DNA of 64,000 nt from assembly GCA_948099385.1 (NCBI GenBank), contig CANUEZ040000117.1, positions 3,024,001 through 3,088,000 on the forward strand, read 5' to 3'. This DNA comes from Fasciola hepatica (taxonomy: Eukaryota; Platyhelminthes; Trematoda; Plagiorchiida; Fasciolidae). A program made the position numbers and the translations under genes. Below the pieces are notes generated by a model that ran no database searches, was not told the DNA's origin, and saw nothing but the letters and a program-made list of their open reading frames with translations. Below are positions 36,191-45,112 of this stretch, in pieces (the first letter of the stretch is position 1; each line of letters begins with the position of its first letter).

Positions 36191-37777
36191 GGATGGCTGC
36201 CATGCACGTTGCTTACGCGAACTCAATCAGCACTGTAAATAAATGGAGTGAGCCTCGGGGAAGCAGGCTTACAACGGACGTCATAGCAGCCACGGAAACG
36301 TGGCTGAGACCAGAAAAGTGAATGAATACCTCGCCCCGAGTAATTTCTCTGTGGTGAGGGTAGATAGAGAGTACGAGAGTCGGTGAAGCAGACATGCTAC
36401 TAGTAGTTGGCCCATAAAACTGCACGGACGGAGGGCGGCTAGCAACACCGGAATTACAGGCAGTCGAGGTGATAGCAGAATTAGGGGGGTACAAATTAGG
36501 CATGTCTCGTCCATACAGGGGGCCGTCGACGGATGGTGATTAAGACGAGAAACTACCTCTATTTGCCAAGACCACCATAGTGGGCAAGGATAATTTTATC
36601 ATGGGAAGCCTCAATGGTCCGGAGGTTATTTGGTCAACTGAGACAGCTCCGGTGGGGTCCTTTGGGGGCAAGCTGGCTACCCTAATGCACGAGGCAGCTC
36701 CAGTCCGAAAAGTTGGACACGAGACTAGGTACAGGGTGGAGGAAGCAGCATCGTGGCTGGAGCTTCAGATAATGAGTTACCTGAATGATACTGCGAATAG
36801 GAACACGGAGGCTCCCTTGGAGAGAGTGACTAGGCTCTGACTTGCACCGAGAAGAGTCTTGTAGACACACCGGTTTCGGTAAAACTGAGGAGAAAGTTCT
36901 CATGGATGACTGAAGGTTATCTGCCGATCAGAAAAATACCGCCAGGCTGGGAAGGAGATTTGGGAGAAGTAAAGGTCAGAGAGCAGCCTGAGAAGGTAAA
37001 GAGTAAAACTCTAGTTAAGGATTACGCGGGTGCTCTGTTTCAGTGTCCGCCGGGCGAGAGTGCCATCTTGCTGGAGCCGAACATAAAAAGCAACTCGCTG
37101 AAGACAGCGACAACGAAAAGTTGCAGGGAGCGGTGAGGGCAACACAAGGACGCCAGGAAACTGGCCATGGGCCTTCAAAATAAGTGTAGAGGTGCCTGTG
37201 AAGAGGCCCTGGTTAGCAACGTGAAAATGAAACCGCAAGACATATTTTTGAAATGTGCAGTCGAAGTGCGTCATGTGAAGTGAAGTAGAAGAGTCACTAA
37301 CGAACAGGAATGAGCTGCCTCTACAGGCGAATAAAAGTTGACCACACGTTTTGGTTCTTCCAGAAGACGTAAAGGTAAAAAAAGGGTTGATATGTTCAGA
37401 GGTTCCTTCCGCGGTAGCGGTGGTGGCGGAGAACAGCCGAATATGGGAGGGATAGATCAAATGCGTCATCAAACGGATAGTTTAGACCAAGGCAGCTAGC
37501 CAGGATGGCATTCACCCGGCGATCCCGAAACCACTGGCACCGGCAGGGATAGGATCTCTGACGAAAAAACTGAAAGCCTCATTTTGAAGCCGAGGCTTTG
37601 CCTGAGCAGCGTATCACTTCTACCGTCACCGCTACACGCGAGGGAAGTGGTAGATTTGGTTTTGGAAACTACCGTCCGACGAACCTTACTTCCACTGTGC
37701 TGAAGTTCATGGGCAAAGTTATTTGAGAACGGATAGTGGTGCACCTGAGATGACACAGTTCCGTCCAGGAACCCCAA
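36190..37777 (+). mobile_element. LINE family B, copy B3 (EN-RT fragment)
   Basis: Endonuclease blocks: DVIAATETWLRPEK (about 36280), then IMGSLNGPEVIWST (36598 on), a decayed GDFNAPEVDW box. The linker runs to 36840. RT fingers are at 37492-37760: KAASQDGIHPAIPKPLA, GNYRPTNLTSTVLKFMGKVI, an in-frame TGA, then ERIVVHLR. The sequence stops being LINE B at about 37777, where the 3' tail of the antisense LINE A5 begins. Several stops and frameshifts are present. Confidence 0.8.
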
Positions 37778-37778
37778 A

Positions 37779-38479
37779 ATAACGATAATGACATCGATGA
37801 TAAAGATAATGGTGTACTTCTTGGCAACGGTCATGACACACGCACAAAGCATGATAACAACGCAGAAGTAAAACAATAAAGCGGAGTAGTGTTTGAGTGA
37901 ACTAAGTTGGAGATGGTTACTGCGGGGATTGTAAACAAGCTTCAAATTCGGGGAGGGCATGGTGGATAGCTGGACGAACGTGGGAATGCTGAAACCAGAT
38001 AAACTGAGGAATGCTAAAAGGTGCATTGGTCGCAAGGACCGATAAAGCAACAGGCTTTGGATATCGCAATATGGACAGCGAGTCGAGGCAGGAGCAATAC
38101 ACAATGTACCTTATGGGTGCCGAAAGTTGGCTGTAACTGGTGGGGCGTCTAGAAAAGGCTGAGATGGTGTGCCTGCTGGATATATGGACGATCACTAAAG
38201 AGTTACCGGGTAGGAGAGTTACCAAATGATATGGGAAAAAATGAAGTCCGCTTAAGGATATCAAAGTGCAGTCAGAGATGCCGATGGAATACAGAAGACC
38301 GATCAAACATTGGGTAACTAATCGTGGGGGAAGCCTGTTAAATAAATGTAAGTGAGTCGGACGTGATAGTCAGATAGGCCCCTTTGTATAGGTGATTTCA
38401 GTGTCACATGTAGGCTCACATGAAGGCAAAAACTTCACGAGTAACGCAGTGTACTTCTAAAGATCATGAATGGCTTATG
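37779..38479 (-). repeat. LINE A5 3' region, distal part with tail
   Basis: Minus-strand continuation of 45108-47640 on the other side of the BEL element. On the minus strand it starts GCCATTCATGATC..., matching 62735 onward (CACCATTCATGATCC), and stays alignable through GGCTTCCCCCACGATTAG (compare 62874 on) and TTTGGTAACTCTCC (compare 62982 on). It ends in an ATT/ATC simple-repeat tail at 37811-37779, preceded by GTGCGTGTGTCATGACC, the degraded form of the family A terminal block. It abuts LINE B3 RT sequence. Confidence 0.75.
38475..38479. other. BEL copy 1 target duplication, left
   Basis: TTATG on the plus strand (CATAA on minus). It pairs with GAATG at 45108-45112, matching at 3 of 5 positions. 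Removing one copy and the element gives a sequence the same length as the empty paralogous site at about 62719-62743, which supports a 5-bp duplication. Confidence 0.5.
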
Positions 38480-38861
38480 TGTAACGGTTATTCCGACTGT
38501 GAACAACGCGTCGCCAATTCAAAACAAATCCCGAAACCAAAACAAGATTGATTCGCAGTTTCTACGGTACTGGATTAACAAGTTATACGCATACAAATAT
38601 GTACAAACCTCAACTGTACGGCCACAACGTCTAACTACGAGCATCAGAGTTCAACAAATGCCAAGGCCAGGTACAACCGCCACGGCAGTCCAAGTTCGAA
38701 TCAAAATTATGCCACTTCACGTGAGCAAAATACAGACATGTTGAAGTGTGGTGATTGATGCATGTTGTGCTTGCTCCAGGGTCAATAAAACAAAGAGCAT
38801 AGTCTCAACAATACAAGTATATGAAAACGGATAGAGAGGATTTCCAAGCATGTGGGTTACA
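38480..38861 (-). repeat. BEL copy 1, 3' LTR
   Basis: 382 bp with the same ends as the 5' LTR. The 92-codon plus-strand frame at 38466-38744 lies inside it, recurs at 44730-44990 in the other LTR, and is an antisense chance frame. Confidence 0.95.
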
Positions 38862-38880
38862 CCGCCCACCAAATCCTCCC
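38862..38880 (-). promoter_or_regulatory. Candidate polypurine tract
   Basis: The minus strand reads GGGAGGATTTGGTGGGCGG immediately before the 3' LTR, the position expected for the plus-strand DNA primer. Only part of it is strictly purine. Confidence 0.5.
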
Positions 38881-39489
38881 ATGAAACGGTCAACATCCAA
38901 GGAGTGAATAGGGGTACCGATTTGCCTTAGACTACGTAGACCCTAGGTCAGTACATACGCAGGTCGCTATGGACTTTTTCTATCGTTGGCCAGCCGCAGA
39001 CAAGCTTGCAGTTTTCTTGAGGTTATGCTTCATCTCTCGATATCTTTGAGTTTCTTCTAAGTATGATACAACATTATCCGTATACAAAAAGGGGTTCGAT
39101 GTGATAGGGATGCGTAGACAGATTATGGAATGCGGAGGAAAACGCTGCCCAGGCAAGAGTAAAGTACGTGGCATGATAAAGACGGAGAACTCGTGATGAA
39201 AAATAGAGATGGCTACGGGGTACTTAAACATCAAGGGGCTCAACGTGTAGTGTTACCACATTAGAAGTATGTTTGACTCAAAGCTTATATCCACTTTGAT
39301 GCAGGTTGAATAATAATACAAGTAGGCCACGGAAAAAGAGATATTTCTACAAACGGTCAACAAGTGCTTGTTCAAGAGTTTCTGCTTCTTCACAAAAAAT
39401 ATCGTGTCGTGTGATAAACTAGGGTTTCGACAACTAACTCCATAACAATCTGTGAACACCGTATAAAATTAGACACACATATACATCAA
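38881..39489 (-). other. BEL copy 1, sequence between integrase and 3' LTR
   Basis: About 600 bp downstream of the integrase in element sense. No env-like or other ORF with recognisable features. Minus-strand frames of 87 and 68 codons (38980-39243, 39253-39459) have no motif. Confidence 0.5.
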
Positions 39490-40816
39490 TAACGGTGTGT
39501 GGGGTTGGGTTCTACGGGAGAATGCATGAGGAATAAACAAATAAATTCGGCTTTATTTGGTATCAGTAGATATGGTTTTAGCTTGATCGGTAGCGTCGAA
39601 TTCGCCCTAGCCGTTGTCCCCTTCAAGCAAACATACCTGACGGATATCTCGCAATACGTCTCTTTTGTTCGTTCTCACAACCACCGTGCGCACGAGGCTA
39701 TCGATTTCTGTACGGCAGTCCTTGATCACTCCAACCAGCCAACCGTCTTAATGTAAGTGGCTCTCTACGAGGATGACCAAATCGTCACGTCTGGACGACC
39801 TCTGTTTGGAGATCCACTTTTGCCGAAGCTGCAGTGTCGGCAAGTACTCCCTCGTCCATCGTTTCCAGAAAGCCTGTGCCAGGTGGTTCATTTGTTTCCA
39901 TCCAACGATGTAATTTACACGCAGGGTTTTCGGTGTGATTACTCCTATGTTTGACCGAAGTATTAACAGGTCGTTTGGGGATGAGGGCCGGTTCCCCTTC
40001 CGGGTCTGGGACGATCGGCACCTGAGGTCTGCTATTCAGTATGTGTTCTGCTTCTGTTGGTGAAGTAGTCAGCGTCTCGTCATCGAGGGTTTGTTGTGAG
40101 GTCAGGGCTGCGAGTAATTTCCTAGTCGATCGTATCAGCCTTTCCCAAACGCCACCACGATGACTGGCATAAGGTGGGTTGAAGTGCCGTTCTATCTCCT
40201 TTGCTACGGTCTTGTGTTGTATTTTGACGTGGTCTAGGCGGTTGCACCATTTCTCTAACTCCTTATGAGCCCCAACGAATTCTGAGCCGTTGTCTGAGTA
40301 TACATTCTTGGGGACGCCCCGCCTCGCGATGAACCTTTGAAAGGCTATTAGAAATGACTCGGTGGTCATGCTATGCACTACTTCAAGATGGACCGCTCTG
40401 GAATGTAAACATGTTATCAGGCAGCCGTACCTTTTTTGGGTGCTCCTTTGCTGTCGTACGAGTAACGGGCCAAAATAGTCGACGCCAATTTCCACGAAAG
40501 GGCACCATCCCGGTTAAACTCTCACGGCTGGAAGAGGGGCCATCATTTGTTGGCCTGCTACCGCCCTCCGGCGACGACAAGTGATGCAGTTGCCTATGAC
40601 TTGCTTGGCAGTCGCTGGTCCCTTTTTCACCCAAAATCGTCGACGTATATTGTTCAGCAAGTGGTTCAAACCTGCTTGTCCCTCTTCACGATGTACATGG
40701 TCTATCAGGCATCTCGTTATGTAGTGGTCACCACGGACTATTATGGGGTGTTTTGTTTCGTACTCTAGATTTAAATTTTTAGCCGCCCTCCAACTCTCAG
40801 TAGTCCATTGGTTCAC
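39490..40816 (-). pseudogene. BEL copy 1 integrase
   Basis: The zinc-binding N-terminal domain is in the frame 40816-40514 (HVHREEGQAGLNHLL, then CITCRRRRA). The catalytic core is in 40495-39785, with Asp6 (VDYFGP), Asp68 (SDNGSEF) and Glu118 (HRGGVWERL), the D-D-E triad at BEL spacing. After about residue 170 the frame shifts. The C-terminal domain continues in another frame as AFWKRWTREYLPTLQLRQKW (about 39890), then a stop in DDLVILVESHLH. Two frame changes and at least one stop are visible. Confidence 0.87.
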
Positions 40817-41319
40817 AAGGAGTTTAGTCTTCGTATACTGCTGTGCAACAGCCTGCTTCCTTTGGTGTTATCATCTTTCCTGGCTAGCTCGCGGGCCTCG
40901 AATGGGAAAGCTTCTAGTTGCAGTAGGTGTAGAACGCCGAGTTTGGCTTGGTTCAGCTCGCCCGGTAATATCGTCCCCATATTCAATGTGCTTCGTGGTC
41001 GTGCGCCTTTCATAATCAATAAGAGTACTTTGTATCGTGTCCACCAGACCACGGTTCTTAACATTTTTGTCCAGTTGGGAAAGAAGCACAGTTTCCCATT
41101 AGGCTTACGCTTCCCGTGAATTTTGTAGACAGTATCAGTTTTTTGGTCTCTATATCGCCAACATCAGGCTTAGGTATTAATGGCGTTGGCCATATCCCTT
41201 TAGCTGCAGTTAGGAAGGCCGGTCCCATTGTTCACATTCGCACCCTCTCTAGTGTTTTCAGGCCCCTTGAGCAGAAGTCGGCTGGGTTACTGGCAGATTG
41301 TACATGGTGTCATTGATCG

Positions 41320-41882
41320 ATTTTAGTCGACTCGTGGGTTATAGTGAGTCTGTTGGCCACGAAAGAGTTAAGGCGGTTGGCAATGTTGTTTATTTAATGT
41401 AGTACCGCGGCTGAGTCCGTCTAAAAGTTTGATTCCCAGTTTATTCCGTCGAAGCATCCCCTAATCAGCCCCGCGGCTTTCACGGCCAGTACTGCTGCAG
41501 TCAGTTCCAGCCTTGAAATGGGCATCGTTTTCAGTGGAGCCACTTTCTTCCTTGCTAATAGCATATGGCTGTGCCGCCTACAATTTCCGTTCGCCCAGCA
41601 GCCTTAAGCAACCATCCCGTAGTCTATTTCTGATGCATCAGAAAATAAGTGGAGTTGGGCGTCATTCGTGCACTTGATTCCTGTTAGGCATCTTTGTATT
41701 TTGATCTCACCAAGTTGCTTCAGACTGTGCAGCCAGTCGCGCCATCGCTTATCGTCGTCATCCTGGAGAGGTTCGTCTCAACCCATTCCCCTCCGTGTGG
41801 CTGGTCGTTCGGGTGGGTCCCGAGTGAATATGAATTCGTCTCCTCTGGGTATTTTTTGAAGACCAAGCGCACGCTCCTCTTG
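41320..41882 (-). pseudogene. BEL copy 1 RNase H
   Basis: Short conserved pieces in broken frames: QLHLFSDASEIDYG (about 41660-41620), VAPLKTMPISRLELTAAVLAV (21 residues in the element; core PISRLELTAAVLAV at about 41525-41480) and TDSAAVLH near 41425-41400, followed by NSFVANRL. These are the DAS, RLEL and TDS blocks of BEL-type RNase H. No long open frame remains. Confidence 0.75.
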
Positions 41883-42670
41883 TCAAGGGGATCCCAAAAG
41901 CTCTTTCGTACACTTCATTCTCTCAGACTTCGGGATAACATTGCGCACCTCTTGGCCGTTTGAAGTCCATTTAGTGAGGTTCAATCCCCCGGCATTTAGA
42001 GTGGCGATCAGTTCGGTCATATAAAGAATAGCAATATTTGGGTCGTCAAAGGAGCACAGAAGATCGTCCACGTAGAAGTAGTCCACTGCTCTTCCTAGCA
42101 AATTGCTGGTGCCGTCGAAAAGCTTGAGGGTTACTCGGAGGGCAAAATTAGCACAGAAGGGATGATACCGTCCCAAAGGGATGAACGGTCAGCCTGTACT
42201 TGTCTAGTGCGCGATCTGCGTCGTTTTCAGGCCACCAGAGAAAACGAAAAGCGTCCCTATCTTCAACGGGCATCTTCACTTGTAGAAACATTTTACGTAT
42301 GTCCGCAGAGACGGACAACTTTCCTGGCCGAAAACGACACAAAACCTCGATTAGTGGTGTTTTCCAGTCTGAGCCCTATAGTATATGATCGTTGGGTGAC
42401 ACACCCTGACATTTCGCCGGGCCAGTCAAAAACCACCCTTAGATTCCCCGGTATTTTTGGGTTCATGACCGGGTGATGAGGTAAGCACCACCTCAAATAT
42501 GCGCTCATTACAGCTGTATCCACTCTTCTCATATAACCCAAGTCCATGTTATGTTGCATGGCTCGCTTGTATTCTATCGTTAATGGTGTTTCTCGAATTA
42601 ACCTGGTTTAGAGGAAGCATCATCTTTCCAGAGCCATTTCTCAGCTGTTTGGCATAGGTTTCATATTGGG
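41883..42670 (-). pseudogene. BEL copy 1 reverse transcriptase
   Basis: RT split over several minus-strand frames. Blocks in order: RWCLPHHPVMNPKIPGNLR (42490 on), LSVSADIRKMFLQVKMP with DRDAFRFLWWP (about 42320-42240, motif A, with Asp retained), and VDYFYVDDLLCSF (about 42092-42055, motif C, catalytic YVDD intact). At least three frame changes or stops separate the blocks, so it is inactive, although the catalytic residues survive. Confidence 0.88.
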
Positions 42671-43245
42671 TCACCACGGGCAGGAGCCTCGAGAGGATCT
42701 ATTACACGCTGAGCTTTCTCTGCTACCATTTTCAAAGCCAACCTATCTTCTCGTGATGCAGCCTCTCTAGCAATGGCTAAGTCGGCCAATTCGAATTTAT
42801 GCAGCTGTTGAAATGCCTGTTTAATGTTCGCCGTTTCCACCGAAGTGCAGTTGACTTGGATTTGTTTGCCGCATTTCCCATCTGTGCTACCATATAAGGT
42901 CCAGCCGAATAGAGTGCGTACTGCATAGGGGGCTTTGCGGCTTCCCATTCTTTGGTCCAGGACCCAATGCGCTTCCGGTACATCACAACCGATCAGCAGA
43001 TCAATTTCGTTATTCTGCCACTCCTCGATCGTAACCCCGTCGAGATTCGGCCACCGAGTAAGAGTCGATTGCACTGACTGAGGTGCTCTCATCGGCAGAT
43101 CCTTTATGGTGAGTGCTTCTAGAGTCTTTGCCCTATCGGTGTTGACCAAGGAAACTGGTCTTAGGTGCAGTTTGGTCGACCGGATGACCTGAGTGCCGCT
43201 CACTGTGCTCACCTCTAATGAAGATTGATCCCCCTCTGATCCCAT
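42661..43245 (-). pseudogene. BEL copy 1 protease C-terminus and PR-RT connection
   Basis: This frame is +1 relative to the protease N-terminal frame and overlaps it at 43133-43245. It carries the BEL connection motif DLLIGCDVPEAHW, then RKAPYAVRTLFGWTLYG. The last part is rich in E, A and R and leads into the RT. Residues up to about 43240 belong to the preceding frame in the family protein. Confidence 0.82.
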
Positions 43246-43651
43246 ATCTCTCTGTAAACTCCTCCCTTACTAGCGTGGTATCCGAGCCACCATCTACGAA
43301 GGCCAACGCTCTCATAACCCCAACTGGGGTTTCTATGCCGATAACTATTACTCCTAGGCGAATTGGCTTGTTAGTGAAGCGAGACACTGAGCAGACCACA
43401 CTTGGCTTCGAGGTTTCTTCTGCATCCGATTTCTTGGGTTTGTGCAGTAGGTAATGGTGTTTCCCATGACATCCGTCCTGACTATAACTGGTTTTCATTC
43501 GGCATACCGCCGCTCGATGTAAATCGTTGAGACAGTCGAAGCACGCGCCTGGTCTCTTAGCCGTCTCCCATCGTTCGTCGACGTCTACGTTGCGGAGGCA
43601 AAAAAATTTTACTAGGCGATGAAGCGCCCCACAAACCGTACACACCAGCAA
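43133..43651 (-). pseudogene. BEL copy 1 cysteine-rich region and protease N-terminus
   Basis: Starts with a zinc-binding pattern, CTVCGALH, CFDCLNDLHRAAVC, then CHGKHHYLLH, the C-terminal gag module of BEL elements. The aspartic protease follows, with catalytic box VDGGSDTTLV (usual form D-T/S-G-S; here DGGS). The reading frame continues past YGI at about 43240, but from there the conserved protein is found in the +1 frame. The same junction is present in the second BEL copy (63462-63980). Confidence 0.85.
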
Positions 43652-43840
43652 GTTTTCACCTTCGCGGAATAGTGCGTGTGTGATTGCTCACGGTTGGCCT
43701 CTACTTGGTTCCCTGGTCCAGCTTTGCGTCGTCGTAATCCTAGGTAATTTGCTCGTCTCGCGCACAAGTTGACCGAAACGACTATTTGCTATTCGGGCAT
43801 GACGGTCCATAAACTGCGTCAGGTCTTCGAATATGGATTC

Positions 43841-44725
43841 TCACCCAAATTTACTGATCCCTTCGGCTTCCTCGGCCCACCTACCCTGTGGTTCTGTGGG
43901 TAAACTGCGCACTATGGTCTCCAATGTGTGCAGTGCGTTCAGGTCCGATCGGTAATCTAGGGGATTCAGTGCGATGCTGCAGTTCCGCATTTTTATCACC
44001 AGGCTGGCTAGAGAGCCCGACTCGCCTTTGGAGCGTTTTGCCTCTGATAGTACACCATCGATTAAATTCTGGGTGACTTTAAATGGTTGCCCGAATAGGT
44101 TTTTCAGAATTTCACGTGCCCGAGTGTAACCTTCTTCGGGGTCCAACATCGAGCACTAGTCGATTGATTCCTTGGCCCTTCCACGACGGTAATGCAGTAA
44201 ATACAAGAATCTCTGTCCTGTAGCGGGTACTCTCTTTTCCACAGAAATCTCTCTCTGTTTAACAAAGTCACAGTATTGTTCTGCGCTCCTGTCGAATGAG
44301 GACAATTCCACTCTTGGTAAGTTATTAGCGTGGGTTACTCTGGTACAAGTCGACTTTATTCGTTCCACGGAACTGCTAGGCTGACTGGCCGTGTGCTCTG
44401 TGGTCTCCAAAGTCACCTCTCTCTCCCGTCTGTGGAGTTGATCTTTCCTGGCTGATTCGGCTTCTCCTCCAGACTGCCTAAGCTGGGTTCCTAACTCAAC
44501 TATTATCAATCGGTAGATATTATCATCCTTCAATTCTATACCACCAGCTGAATCATATGAAACTGCGCAAACAGGACTAGTAGACCCACAAATGACTAAG
44601 GAATCAGTCACAACCAAAAGTACCCCAGGGACTTGCCGGGTTACTTCCTGTCCAGTTTCGGTCTGTCTTCGTCCTCTTCTTGGGGTTTCCGATTGATTTC
44701 CTCCTGGTGACTCCAAGTTTTGTAC
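43841..44725 (-). pseudogene. BEL copy 1 gag
   Basis: Structural protein. One minus-strand frame from near the 5' LTR to 43841, broken only by a TAG at 44158-44156. The start codon is uncertain because the first open ATG lies inside the LTR. The conserved BEL gag block is clear just before the stop: LPRVELSSFDRSAEQYCDF and LYLLHYRRGRAKESID. It continues after the stop with LDPEEGYTRAREIL and LFGQPFKVTQ, then LPTEPQGRWAEEA. The N-terminal third has no recognised motif. Confidence 0.8.
44701..44715 (-). promoter_or_regulatory. Candidate tRNA primer-binding site
   Basis: The minus strand reads TGGAGTCACCAGGAG, starting 10 bases after the end of the 5' LTR. The leading TGG is what a tRNA 3' CCA would pair with. 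The donor tRNA is not identified, and the 10-base offset is larger than in many elements, so this is a candidate only. Confidence 0.4.
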
Positions 44726-45107
44726 TGTAATGGTTATTTCGACTGTGAACAACGCGTCGCCAATTCAAAACAAATCCCGAAACCAAAACAAGATTGATTC
44801 GCAGTTTCTACGGTACTGGATTAACAAGTTATACGCATACAAATATGTACAAACCTCAACTGTACGGCCACAACGTCTAACTACGAGCATCAGAGTTCAA
44901 CAAATGCCAAGGCCAGGTACAACCGCCACGGCAGTCCAAGTTCGAATCAAAATTATGCCACTTCACGTGAGCAAAATACGGACATGTTGAAGTGTGGTGA
45001 TTGATGCATGTTGTGCTTGCTCCAGGGTCAATAAAACAAAGAGCATAGTCTCAACAATACAAGTATATGAAAACGGATAGAGAGGATTTCCAAGCATATA
45101 TGTTACA
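44726..45107 (-). repeat. BEL copy 1, 5' LTR
   Basis: 382 bp, TGTAA...TTACA. By eye I count 6 differences from the other LTR, at offsets matching 38485, 38493, 38734, 38852, 38854 and 38855, so about 98.4% identity. A possible AATAAAA-like signal (plus-strand reading) lies near 45030, but its strand makes it irrelevant to the element. Confidence 0.95.
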
Positions 45108-45112
45108 GAATG
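45108..45112. other. BEL copy 1 target duplication, right
   Basis: GAATG on the plus strand (CATTC on minus), adjacent to the 5' LTR. See the left copy at 38475-38479. Confidence 0.5.

Larger units (their letters stand above)
38480..45107 (-). mobile_element. BEL/Pao LTR retrotransposon, copy 1 (complete, coding region broken)
   Basis: 6628 bp, bounded by two 382-bp LTRs that begin TGTAA and end TTACA. Sense is the minus strand. In order: 5' LTR, candidate primer site, gag, cysteine-rich region and protease, RT, RNase H, integrase, candidate polypurine tract, 3' LTR. Domain order PR-RT-RH-IN and the motifs are those of BEL/Pao. It interrupts the 3' region of LINE A5, and the empty site can be read in the paralogous region near 62735. 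The flanking 5-mers on the minus strand are CATTC and CATAA, a diverged 5-bp target duplication. Confidence 0.93.

Noticed and set aside
37779..37811. ATT/ATC tract as an ordinary microsatellite
   Set aside because: Its position next to the degraded LINE A terminal motif and at the end of the alignable A5 3' region is better explained as a LINE tail.
38466..38744. 92-codon ORF repeated at 44730-44990, which looks like a small conserved gene
   Set aside because: It is the antisense reading of the two BEL LTRs and is preserved only because the LTRs are near identical.
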